20,080 bases of DNA. Origin: a virus. Shown one piece after another: positions 1-6,998 of this stretch. The translations under genes were made by a program, and so were the position numbers. How positions within the stretch are numbered: the stretch's first letter is position 1; each line of letters begins with the position of its first letter. The stretch covers positions 180-20,259 of the IMG/VR virus record IMGVR_UViG_3300000361_000146; one strand, given 5' to 3'. The notes under the pieces are model-generated. The model made no database searches. It saw only the letters and a list, made by a program, of their open reading frames with translations, and was not told where the DNA came from.

Positions 1-720
1 TCTTTTGATTTCCGAAAGTATGATAAATCATACAGGTATGAGTTGTTTAATGCGGTAAAAGCAGAAGTTGTAAAGGAATTTAAAAGTACATTTCCTGAAC
101 CTGTAATTGACATTGAATTTAATTTGAACTTTGAACCAAGTGTGAAGGATAATTTATTACAAAATAATTCATTTACAGATTCAGCATATATTACGGGAAT
201 TGTGGGGTTTACGGAATTTGAAAATGATATGAGTTTATTGGCATCCTATGTAGATGATCTTCCATATGTAAAAAATGATTATAAACTATTGCTATTATCA
301 GGAGAAGAGTTGGTAGTTAATCAAACGTTTAACGATCCTGACGAGGACGTATATGAACAGTATGTAACAGATGTTAGCTATTACGTTAGTACATTAGAAT
401 CAATGAATGATGTAGAAGTAGAGGTCAATCCTGATAAAGATATTTCAGGTGTATACCATTCACGCTTCGGATCATCATTATTTTATAATTCTTCAGGTGT
501 AGTAGGTAGAGGAAATCAATGGTATGGATTTGTATCTCCTGAAAGACGCCACGGAGAAACTCCATACGGAAAACATAGATTACATCCTGCAAAATATCTT
601 GTGGAATTAGCGAAAAATCAATTAACCTACAATCAAGATGAGAACTATGAGTATATTTTATCTTCCAAAATTGGAGATAAGTTGGATAATTATACTTACA
701 CAAAACTTCCAATAAAATAA
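1..720 (+). CDS. S-adenosylmethionine synthetase, archaeal type, C-terminal part (5'-truncated by window)
   Basis: The frame is open back to base 1, so the gene starts outside the window. The TTG at 43 is only an internal codon and no convincing ribosome site precedes it. Methionine adenosyltransferase makes AdoMet from methionine and ATP in the cytoplasm. The visible part follows the C-terminal half of the archaeal-type family. Around nt 502-516 it has VGRGN, the family's signature. It is followed by G-F-V-S-P-E-R and a GK near the position of the family's AAAGKNP, and the end reads ILSSKIGDKLDN where archaeal enzymes have ILSQIGKPI. Upstream, DYKLLLLSGEEL resembles the family's DIKVMGLREGD. 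The family's Gly-Asp-Asp-Gly before VGRGN is replaced by Asn-Ser-Ser-Gly, so acidic ligands may be lost. It ends 7 bases before the phosphoesterase gene, suggesting one transcript. Identification rests on motif memory and activity is uncertain. Confidence 0.68.
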   Translation, partial: SFDFRKYDKSYRYELFNAVKAEVVKEFKSTFPEPVIDIEFNLNFEPSVKDNLLQNNSFTDSAYITGIVGFTEFENDMSLLASYVDDLPYVKNDYKLLLLSGEELVVNQTFNDPDEDVYEQYVTDVSYYVSTLESMNDVEVEVNPDKDISGVYHSRFGSSLFYNSSGVVGRGNQWYGFVSPERRHGETPYGKHRLHPAKYLVELAKNQLTYNQDENYEYILSSKIGDKLDNYTYTKLPIK

Positions 721-727
721 ATCAAGT

Positions 728-2116
728 ATGAATAGTATAGGAAATTTACAGATAGCATTCAAAAAATTTGTTCGAATTAAAAGAGGTGACACTGATACTG
801 TCCCTCAAAATTTTTGGGTACAAATAGCGGACTATTGGTCAGAGACAGAGGGAAATGAAAATGTGAGTAATGATGTTGTCCGAAAAAGATTTGGCAGACG
901 TTATAAAAAATTAAAAAGGGCGAGTTTTTCTGATGAGATTCTCGATGAAATTCTTGATGAGCTATCAAAAGATGATAGAACATATTTTGGAGATGTTGAT
1001 TATGATCCTGATGAGGGAGATGACCATGAAAGTGGAGAATCAGAAAGACGTGGAGAAAGGACGGAAACACGTTGGGATCATGAGAATAACACGGTATCAT
1101 CTAAATCTGAACGTATAAAAACGTTGGATCAACTGTTAGACGTTGCTGAAGTCGATTTAAATATTTTTGAAGTTGAAAAGGAAGTTGTAAACGCTTGGGA
1201 AGTTACTTCATGGAAAAAAGGATATGCTGAGGTTCGGACAAATTATCAAGTAAAAGCATGGCTCAAGAACAAGTTCTTCAATAAAGTTGATGAAAAATGG
1301 GTTGAGAGTTATTTTGATGAGATATCCCCAAATCTCCCAACAATAGATATTCCCAAATTTGATCGAACAGGTGACCCTTTAGTGTGTGCGATTGCTGATT
1401 TACATGCAGGTGGTTTTACAGAAAATATGAAACTTGTACCTGATTATAATTTAGGAGCTTTAGAGGAGAAATTAAAGCGCATCGCATTACGATTAAAAAA
1501 TATTAATCGACCTGTACACTTGAAAATACTTGGCGATTTAATTGAGAGTTTTACAGGGAAAAATCATAAAGATACATGGAAGCAGATTGAAATGCATGGG
1601 ATTAAAGTAATGTTTGTAGTTGCGGATATGCTCCAAAAAATGGTTCAAGAAGCGAATAATATCGTATCAATTGATATAATTTCGGGTAATCATGATCGTA
1701 TTACGTCATCGAATCAAGAAGATGTAGAGGGTCAAGTTGCATTTGGAGTTGCTCAACTATTACGGAGGCAGTTACCTTCAAGTATCAAAATAAATTATGA
1801 TCCATTACTTGTATCCAACAAGCATGATAACGTAAATTACATTCTATTACACGGTCATTTACCAATTGCGAAGAAGAATCCTTCACAAATTGTACTTGAC
1901 TATGGTGATCAGAATTGTTATAATGTAATACTTACGGCTCACTATCATGAAGAGTTATTAAAGAAAAATACTACACGTCTTAGATTGCATCAGGTTCCTT
2001 CTTTAGTACCTGCAAATAACTTTGCTCAAAACCTTGGGGTACATGCTCCTACGGGATTTGTATTATTTGAAAGTAATCAATTCAAGAGTGTAGATTCACG
2101 ATCATTAGCAGTTTAA
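728..2116 (+). CDS. Calcineurin-like metallophosphoesterase with long N-terminal extension
   Basis: A 462-aa protein whose C-terminal half carries an intact two-metal phosphoesterase site. The ligand motifs are D-L-H (224-226), G-D (269-270), GNHD (320-323), HGH (375-377) and H-Y-H (405-407). The family includes Mre11/SbcD-like nucleases, protein phosphatases and phosphodiesterases. Residues 1-215 are additional. Residues 30-65 are basic and could be a small winged-helix DNA-binding domain. A very acidic linker lies near 90-110, and a Trp-containing segment (157-180) precedes the catalytic domain. Position directly before clamp-loader genes suggests a nucleic-acid substrate, but it does not resemble T4 gp47 closely, so I do not call it Mre11. 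The start has no Shine-Dalgarno sequence, and the leader is A/T-rich. Confidence 0.85.
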   Translation: MNSIGNLQIAFKKFVRIKRGDTDTVPQNFWVQIADYWSETEGNENVSNDVVRKRFGRRYKKLKRASFSDEILDEILDELSKDDRTYFGDVDYDPDEGDDHESGESERRGERTETRWDHENNTVSSKSERIKTLDQLLDVAEVDLNIFEVEKEVVNAWEVTSWKKGYAEVRTNYQVKAWLKNKFFNKVDEKWVESYFDEISPNLPTIDIPKFDRTGDPLVCAIADLHAGGFTENMKLVPDYNLGALEEKLKRIALRLKNINRPVHLKILGDLIESFTGKNHKDTWKQIEMHGIKVMFVVADMLQKMVQEANNIVSIDIISGNHDRITSSNQEDVEGQVAFGVAQLLRRQLPSSIKINYDPLLVSNKHDNVNYILLHGHLPIAKKNPSQIVLDYGDQNCYNVILTAHYHEELLKKNTTRLRLHQVPSLVPANNFAQNLGVHAPTGFVLFESNQFKSVDSRSLAV

Positions 2117-2134
2117 AATAAAAATAAAATAGAT

Positions 2135-3079
2135 ATGAATGAGAATCATTTAGATTTTCTTTGGGTTGAACGCCATCGCCCATCAGAACTTGAAGATTTC
2201 GTATTAGAAGATCATGTAAAAGATAAGATTGGGAAGTGGTTAGATATGGAAATATTTCCACATCTCATTTTACATGGACAATACGGGACAGGGAAGACAT
2301 CATTGGTTAAATTTCTTTTAAATAAATTTGACTGTGACGTTCTTGAAATTGGTAAAGATATGAAGAAAAAAGGTGTTGATATAATGAGGGGTGAAATAGA
2401 TCAATTCCTCAAATTGACATCGTTTAGTAAGTTTAAAGTGGTAGTTTTCCATGAAGGAGAACAATTTTCTCCACAGGCTCAAGAATCACTCAAAGAGAGT
2501 ATCGAAGTTAATTCTGATGATACGCGGATTATATTTACAACAAACCATATTGAAAAGTTAAATGGGGCACTTGTAAGTAGATGTGAAGCATTACATATTG
2601 AACCACCATCTCCTCATGCGGTTGCTAAGAGGGTTCAACATATATTGGATGTAGAGGGTGTTGAAGTGTCTGATGAACAAACACAGGAGTTGTGGAAGCT
2701 TGTGAAAGACAATTTCCCTGATATTCGAAGTACGATAAAACAGATTGATAATAGCGTTTATGATGGCGTATTAAACCTTCGTGAAACTAAGAAAATAAAT
2801 CAGTTTGATGATATCATTGAATTAATGAAATCAGTGAATATGAAGAATAAGATTGATAAGTTTTATGAAATCCGAAAAATTGTAAATTCACTTCCATCAA
2901 ATAATTTACAGAATATCTATGAATTTTTATTTTATAGTTTAACTGATATTTACAATAGAGAGGAATATTATTATTCTACAACTATAATTGCTGAATATCA
3001 ATATAAGGCGTCATTTGATGTAGATATTGAAATCAATGTATCGGCAATGATACAAGAATTAATAGAAATCAAACTATGA
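2135..3079 (+). CDS. 44: Clamp-loader ATPase, T4 gp44 / RFC small-subunit-like
   Basis: An AAA+ ATPase of 314 aa, the length expected for T4 gp44. It would load the sliding clamp onto primed DNA in complex with the gp62-like subunit encoded at 3900. It opens with the RFC-type WVERHRP box (10-16) and has a Walker A G-Q-Y-G-T-G-K-T (48-55). Sensor 1 TTN is at 135-137, the SRC arginine-finger motif at 148-150, and a sensor-2-like F-P-D-I-R at 194-198. Walker B reads VVVFHEGE (102-109): the usual Asp-Glu is His-Glu, keeping the catalytic glutamate but losing the Mg-coordinating aspartate. The leader is A-rich without a Shine-Dalgarno site. The stop overlaps the next start by 4 bases (ATGA), which implies translational coupling. 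Confidence 0.88.
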   Translation: MNENHLDFLWVERHRPSELEDFVLEDHVKDKIGKWLDMEIFPHLILHGQYGTGKTSLVKFLLNKFDCDVLEIGKDMKKKGVDIMRGEIDQFLKLTSFSKFKVVVFHEGEQFSPQAQESLKESIEVNSDDTRIIFTTNHIEKLNGALVSRCEALHIEPPSPHAVAKRVQHILDVEGVEVSDEQTQELWKLVKDNFPDIRSTIKQIDNSVYDGVLNLRETKKINQFDDIIELMKSVNMKNKIDKFYEIRKIVNSLPSNNLQNIYEFLFYSLTDIYNREEYYYSTTIIAEYQYKASFDVDIEINVSAMIQELIEIKL

Positions 3080-3462
3080 AAAATTTTACAATCACGTACT
3101 CTTTTTATTTAGTACTTAAATCCAAACGAGTTAAAGTTGATGAAATAGAGATTAAAGGTAACTCTGTTATGGATTGTTCACGACAGGCGTTTGATAAGAA
3201 GTTAGAGATTCAGAGACGTAAAGGTGGCGAAATAATTTATAAGAAAGACAAAGTTATTAAAGAGAAGAAAGTACGTAAGAAAAAAGATAATGTTGACTTA
3301 AACGTTAAATCAAAGGATTTATCTGCTAATGACGCGATAGAATATATTAAAAGTCATGAACTTGACGTATTGGTCAATGGACAATTTTTATCGGAAGATG
3401 AGGATAGAGTTACTGTAACAAATGCATTTGAATCTAAACAAAAACAAAACAAAAAACAATGA
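3076..3462 (+). CDS. Small lysine-rich protein of unknown function
   Basis: 128 aa, not recognised. The N-terminal 60 residues look like beta-strands with a helix (TITYSFYLVLKSKRVKVDEI). A strongly basic stretch lies at about 55-75 (many Lys). The C-terminal part (about 83-122) reads as a helix plus short acidic turn, with the pattern NDAIEYIKSHELDVL then LSEDEDRVTV. The last residues are Lys/Gln-rich. It overlaps the gp44-like gene by 4 bases and the following gene by 4 bases, and lies between the two clamp-loader subunit genes. This suggests a replication-associated or co-expressed accessory role, which is inference only. Confidence 0.72.
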   Translation: MKNFTITYSFYLVLKSKRVKVDEIEIKGNSVMDCSRQAFDKKLEIQRRKGGEIIYKKDKVIKEKKVRKKKDNVDLNVKSKDLSANDAIEYIKSHELDVLVNGQFLSEDEDRVTVTNAFESKQKQNKKQ

Positions 3463-3896
3463 AGAAAGAATATAAAATACAATCAAAATCTACAAATGGC
3501 ATTTGGGTTAACCAAGGCTATAAAGAATTCGATAGTGATGGAGAAGCTAAAACCTTTGCAAGAAATAAGAGTATAGAAAGGGGTTTTGAATATCGTGCTA
3601 AATTTATACGTAATTTGAAATCAGAATCAGTGGAGAACGTTGATGAAGTTGAAGAACAAGATGAAGTTGAGACTAAAGTGGAGGAAGTTGAAGAGCAAAC
3701 TGAAGAAAAGGAAGAAAAAGTTGATGGAGATGACGTAGAGAAGATCGATTATGACTTTGCTGATGATCATGATACAGATAATTTCCCCCAAGGATGGTGG
3801 CTTAAAAAAGAGTTTGTAGCAAAAGATGGAACAGTATTCAAATTCAAAAAAGAGCAACCACATCTTTACAGAACACTAAAACCAAGTGAGTATTAA
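3459..3896 (+). CDS. Acidic low-complexity protein of unknown function
   Basis: 145 aa in three parts. The first is a basic N-terminal domain (1-50), with YKIQSKSTNGIWVNQGYKEF and a helix containing EAKTFARNKS. The second is a Glu/Asp-rich low-complexity segment (about 54-105) with V-E-E-V-E-E-Q type repeats. The third is a C-terminal piece with aromatic residues (PQGWWLKKEF, then FKFKKEQPHLYRTLKP). The shape, a small folded domain plus an acidic linker and a conserved tail, is common in phage proteins that bind a partner, but I recognise no family. The ATG overlaps the preceding stop (ATGA), and no Shine-Dalgarno sequence is present. Confidence 0.7.
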   Translation: MKKEYKIQSKSTNGIWVNQGYKEFDSDGEAKTFARNKSIERGFEYRAKFIRNLKSESVENVDEVEEQDEVETKVEEVEEQTEEKEEKVDGDDVEKIDYDFADDHDTDNFPQGWWLKKEFVAKDGTVFKFKKEQPHLYRTLKPSEY

Positions 3897-3899
3897 TAC

Positions 3900-4298
3900 A
3901 TGAAATTGTATGATTACGTTTTTAACATTATAAATGGGAAAAAGAATTTTGATGACTTCAATGATATGGAGAAATCAGAATTCAACCCCTTTATGACAAA
4001 TAAAGTAATCTCGATGGATTATGATTTGTTACCTTTGGCAGAAAATACAAATAGGTTTGTAGATTCTATTCCTCCAAAGGTACTTCATGATTCACTTAAA
4101 TCATTTATTCCAAATAGACGGTATAATCTCACATATAAAAAAGGAAAAAAAGAGGACACGAAACATTTTGAAGAGACTGTAGATTATATAGCTAAGTTGT
4201 ATGATGTACCTGTTCGAGATGCTAAAGCCTATTATCACGATTTATCAGACGAGCAATTAAAAGAAATAAGATCAATTTACGGTGTAGTGGATGAGTGA
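3900..4298 (+). CDS. 62: Clamp-loader small subunit, T4 gp62-like (short cyanophage type)
   Basis: 132 aa. The pattern follows gp62 proteins of cyanophages, which are shorter than T4 gp62 (187 aa). An N-terminal Y-x-F-x-x-I-N-x-x-K segment is followed by FNPFMTNKVISM (where relatives have a Pro-Phe-hydrophobic-Asn-(Lys/Arg)-x-(Leu/Ile)-Ser pattern), then a central LHDSLKSFIPNRRYNLTYKK and a C-terminal helical region ending SDEQLKEIRSIYG. In T4 the gp62 chain is the non-ATPase subunit of the gp44/62 pentamer, and the gp44-like gene three genes upstream supplies the partner. The start is 3 bases after the preceding stop, and the stop overlaps the next gene by 8 bases. Two unrelated genes separate the two subunit genes. 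Confidence 0.72.
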   Translation: MKLYDYVFNIINGKKNFDDFNDMEKSEFNPFMTNKVISMDYDLLPLAENTNRFVDSIPPKVLHDSLKSFIPNRRYNLTYKKGKKEDTKHFEETVDYIAKLYDVPVRDAKAYYHDLSDEQLKEIRSIYGVVDE

Positions 4299-4866
4299 AA
4301 AGAAATTAGTTATTTTATGCGGTACAGATGAGGCTATAAAATATTTTAAAGAGGGAGTGTTACCTTCTTTCGATACGTATACAAAATCGGATTATGGGTC
4401 TTTGGATTTAACAGAGGAAGATATGAAGTCGGATGATGTCATAAATGATACAAAAAAAGCTGTTAATTTTATTTATGACGATGATAGTACACACTTTATA
4501 AATAATATTTTTTTATTTATTCATTCTACAGATTTAGATTTTGTGGAATCTATCACGAATGAAATTAAGGAAACTTTTCAGAAAAAATTTAAGACGATTA
4601 AATTTGTTTATTTAACAACAGATGAACATCCGATAAGCCAATCTCGAATGAATGATATTATTGACTTTCAAAAATCAATTGGGTTAGATTATAATCTTGA
4701 TGATATGATGAAAAATGAAGTAGAAACAAAGAATATTAATAGTCTACGTGAAAAGTTGTATATGTTAGGAGATGCAATTGAGATTTCTACTTTACTTGAT
4801 GAAACTCCGAATGATGTAAGAGAAATTTTAGTAAATAAATTTAATGATATAGTATCGAAGATATGA
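4291..4866 (+). CDS. Protein of unknown function
   Basis: 191 aa, not recognised. It opens with a beta-strand/loop KLVILCGTDEAIKYFKE that looks like the first unit of an alpha/beta fold but lacks a P-loop (no GK[ST]). Another likely buried strand is NNIFLFIH (near 68-75), with IKFVYLTT following a helix. The C-terminal third is helical and acidic. It contains no Cys-pair zinc sites or membrane segment. It overlaps the gp62-like gene by 8 bases and the next gene by 4, so it is translationally coupled in the replication block. I would not assign a function. Confidence 0.7.
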   Translation: MSEKKLVILCGTDEAIKYFKEGVLPSFDTYTKSDYGSLDLTEEDMKSDDVINDTKKAVNFIYDDDSTHFINNIFLFIHSTDLDFVESITNEIKETFQKKFKTIKFVYLTTDEHPISQSRMNDIIDFQKSIGLDYNLDDMMKNEVETKNINSLREKLYMLGDAIEISTLLDETPNDVREILVNKFNDIVSKI

Positions 4867-5414
4867 ATATATGTGTTTTTTCAGAATTTGAGGGTGTTGA
4901 TGTTCAGAATTTAAATTTGTTTAGAGATACAGAATTCTCAATAAATATTTTTTTAAAAAATTGTACTGATGACAAGTATTTTATTATTAAAGAACAAATA
5001 TCTAATTTAGATTTTAATAATGTTGAAACTGTAATTGATTATGATGGAGATTTAAATCATATATTCTCAAAATTTTATATTGAAGATGAAGAAATATTTC
5101 TACTAAGAGATGGTGAGAAGGTAACAAGTCAATTAATCGATTTTTTGCAGTTGTCCGACATGGAAGTACAGTCTATGTCTATGGACGTGATACAACTCCC
5201 CACAAAAATATTATGTAATGTTGGCGATATAGAGGAATTAAAATCAAGAGGACATCAAGTCAATGCCATGGGGTGGGTTGATTTTCCATCATTACAACCG
5301 CGCATTATTAAAAACAAAGACTATTTAGAATGGATCGATGGAAAATTAATGTACATAAGAAATTCCACGTCCGTTCAAAATGAAGAGTTGTCAATCATAA
5401 AAAAATATTCATAA
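4863..5414 (+). CDS. Protein of unknown function
   Basis: 183 aa, not recognised. The first half alternates short strands (MNICVFSEF, YFIIKEQI, EIFLLRDG) and helices with many Asp/Asn, suggesting a small alpha/beta domain. The second half has a distinct segment near 105-125 (DVIQLPTKILCNVGDIEELKS) and a Trp-containing C-terminal part (MGWVDFPSLQPR, DYLEWIDGKLMYIR). The start overlaps the preceding stop as ATGA, with no Shine-Dalgarno site. Its end is followed by the first noticeable gap (57 bases), so it probably closes the transcriptional block that starts with the clamp-loader genes. Confidence 0.7.
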   Translation: MNICVFSEFEGVDVQNLNLFRDTEFSINIFLKNCTDDKYFIIKEQISNLDFNNVETVIDYDGDLNHIFSKFYIEDEEIFLLRDGEKVTSQLIDFLQLSDMEVQSMSMDVIQLPTKILCNVGDIEELKSRGHQVNAMGWVDFPSLQPRIIKNKDYLEWIDGKLMYIRNSTSVQNEELSIIKKYS

Positions 5415-5430
5415 AAAGGTTCCACTTCCA

Positions 5431-5470
5431 TATTTAATAATAGATTGAGGTTTAAAATTATTATTAAATA
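5431..5470. repeat. 12-bp perfect inverted repeat in front of the Nudix gene
   Basis: TATTTAATAATA (5431-5442) and its exact reverse complement TATTATTAAATA (5459-5470) are separated by 16 bases. The right arm ends one base before the ATG at 5472. The loop holds TTGAGG, the only Shine-Dalgarno-like string upstream of that start, about 21 bases from it. In RNA this could be a hairpin controlling translation of the Nudix gene; in DNA it could be an operator. The arms are pure A/T, so chance formation in such DNA is a real alternative. Confidence 0.5.
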
Positions 5471-5471
5471 G

Positions 5472-5996
5472 ATGAACGTAGAGTATTCCAATAAGTGGAT
5501 TAATATTATATCTGATGGTGAAGGTGACGAAAAGTATTATTATGTTAATGAACCGTTGAAAATTTGCATCCTACCATACATTCAAGAAGACGATGAACTT
5601 TTAATTGTATCGTTGATTGAGCCAATCACTATATGGGATGAAGATAGAACAAGAGAAATAACTTGTGTTCAAGGCACAATAGAAGATGGCGATGATCCTA
5701 TAGAGACAGCACCAAGGGAGTTGTATGAAGAGACAGGATTTAACGCTCCTCTACCTGAATTTAAAGAACGTTATACTTATGTCGGTAAGTATAATTTTAG
5801 CAAGTCATCTGATTCCCATAGATATCTATTTTTAGTAGATGTTACGGGAATGGACAGGGGAAAAAAGACTACCGATGGTTCAGATTTTGAAAAACGAACT
5901 AAGATTATGGTTAGTAAACCAACCATATTGGAAGAATCAACTGATATGACACTTCAATTTCTCTATCATTGTTTGAAGCAAAAACTCGAACAATAA
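5472..5996 (+). CDS. Nudix hydrolase
   Basis: 174 aa with a clear Nudix box at residues 68-90: G68, then R82-E83-L84-Y85-E86-E87-T88-G89-F90 in the correct spacing. The first glutamate of the canonical G-x5-E pattern is Asp74, a conservative change. Nudix enzymes hydrolyse nucleoside diphosphates linked to another group, such as ADP-ribose, NAD(H), capped RNA ends or damaged dNTPs. Nothing in the sequence fixes the substrate. Strands before the box (KICILPYIQEDDELLIVS) and after it (RYLFLVDV) match the fold. It is preceded by a 57-base gap with a perfect inverted repeat and followed by PhoH, as a possible start of a new transcription or translation unit. Confidence 0.88.
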   Translation: MNVEYSNKWINIISDGEGDEKYYYVNEPLKICILPYIQEDDELLIVSLIEPITIWDEDRTREITCVQGTIEDGDDPIETAPRELYEETGFNAPLPEFKERYTYVGKYNFSKSSDSHRYLFLVDVTGMDRGKKTTDGSDFEKRTKIMVSKPTILEESTDMTLQFLYHCLKQKLEQ

Positions 5997-6011
5997 TATA
6001 GTAATAAACAT

Positions 6012-6677
6012 ATGTCTAATAAATTTAAGACAGTAAGCATACAAGAACTACCTTTATATTTTTATGAATCAAAAACAAAATCACAAGACCAATTAATTAA
6101 TCTTATTGAAGATAACGAAATAGTGTTCACTAAGGGTGTTGCGGGGACGGGGAAAACGTTCTCCACACTTGCTGTAGCACTACAGAAACTTTTAAATAAG
6201 GAATATGAAAAATTAATTATCATTAAACCTTTAGTGGAGGCTGAAGAAAACCTTGGATATCTCCCAGGAACCGTAGACTCGAAAGTATATCCTTATCACT
6301 ACTCAACGCTATTTACACTTGATTCCTTAATTGGAAAAGAGGAACGGATAGAAAAAATGAAAAAGGGTGATATTGAGGTTCTCCCAATTGCATATTTACG
6401 TGGAGTAACATTTAATGACTGCTTTATTGTTATTGATGAAGCTCAGAATGCAACAAAAGGGCAAGTAAAATTGATATTAACACGTATCGGTAATAATTCA
6501 AAGATGGTATTCCTTGGAGATACAGAACAGACAGATCTGAATAAAAATAAAGATTCAGGTTTAGCAGATGCAATTGAAAGATTTGACGATTTAGATAATG
6601 TGGGAGTGTTTTCTTTTGATCGTAAGGATATTGTTCGAAATGAAATCATAACTACACTGTTAGAACGTTATGATTAG
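6012..6677 (+). CDS. phoH: PhoH-like P-loop ATPase
   Basis: 221 aa, the short single-domain form common in phages. Walker A is G-V-A-G-T-G-K-T (42-49). The PhoH signature IKPLVEAEENLGYLPG follows the second strand, Walker B is FIVIDEAQN (138-146), and the sensor strand is MVFLGDTEQTD (165-175). PhoH proteins are ATPases, some fused to nuclease domains in bacteria and proposed to act on RNA. Their role in phages is unsettled. The start lacks a Shine-Dalgarno sequence (leader AATAATATAGTAATAAACAT). Its end overlaps the next gene by 8 bases, and a terminator-shaped hairpin lies 26 bases past the stop. Confidence 0.92.
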   Translation: MSNKFKTVSIQELPLYFYESKTKSQDQLINLIEDNEIVFTKGVAGTGKTFSTLAVALQKLLNKEYEKLIIIKPLVEAEENLGYLPGTVDSKVYPYHYSTLFTLDSLIGKEERIEKMKKGDIEVLPIAYLRGVTFNDCFIVIDEAQNATKGQVKLILTRIGNNSKMVFLGDTEQTDLNKNKDSGLADAIERFDDLDNVGVFSFDRKDIVRNEIITTLLERYD

Positions 6678-6993
6678 TTTAAATAAAAGAAAAAATAAAT
6701 TCGCTCGTAGGGTAACGTCCCTACGAGTTTTATTCGATGCTCTTCCTAAGAAGGATCAAAAGAGTTTCTTAAAATCATTAAATGGTAATTCATTCAGAAA
6801 AGTTTTTGAAAATAAATCATTTAGTATACTTAATATTGAAAGGGTCAAGAATGCACCCAATCATTATTATTATGAAATTGATAAGAAGAAGAAGAAAAAT
6901 AAATCGCACATTATTTTATGTGTATCGGATTTGAAAATTATCAATAAAAACATTAAATATTTATTTAACAAACAAGTAAAAGAAAGAGGTTAG
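6670..6993 (+). CDS. Small basic protein of unknown function
   Basis: 107 aa, very basic, with Lys/Arg-rich ends (RKNKFARR near 7-14, DKKKKKNKS at 71-79) and a central helical part (LPKKDQKSFLKSLNGNSF). It could bind nucleic acid; no family is recognised. The only Met codon is the first, which overlaps the phoH stop by 8 bases. There is no Shine-Dalgarno site, so coupling to phoH would be needed. Codons 12-20 form a 9-bp hairpin followed by TTTTATT (6704-6734), so transcription of this frame may be attenuated. If the hairpin is a true terminator, the product may be made only by read-through. Confidence 0.62.
   Translation: MISLNKRKNKFARRVTSLRVLFDALPKKDQKSFLKSLNGNSFRKVFENKSFSILNIERVKNAPNHYYYEIDKKKKKNKSHIILCVSDLKIINKNIKYLFNKQVKERG
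6704..6734 (+). terminator. Intrinsic-terminator-like hairpin inside the 5' end of a coding region
   Basis: CTCGTAGGG (6704-6712) pairs perfectly with CCCTACGAG (6719-6727) across a 6-base loop and is followed by TTTTATT. It lies 26 bases after the phoH stop, which is normal for a phoH terminator, but also 34 bases into the overlapping 107-aa gene. Confidence 0.68.
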
Positions 6994-6998
6994 ACGAT

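Noticed and set aside
43-45. TTG as the start of the first gene
   Set aside because: The frame is open to base 1, no ribosome site precedes the codon, and the family match implies a long missing N-terminal part.
425-1100. Antisense open frames opposite the AdoMet synthetase and phosphoesterase genes
   Set aside because: They lie entirely opposite well-supported genes, lack ribosome sites, and encode Phe/His/Ile-rich low-quality peptides.
3627-3863. Antisense frame rich in Phe/Leu that looks like a membrane protein
   Set aside because: It mirrors the Glu-rich segment of the plus-strand gene; GAA/GAG codons read in reverse give Phe/Leu runs.
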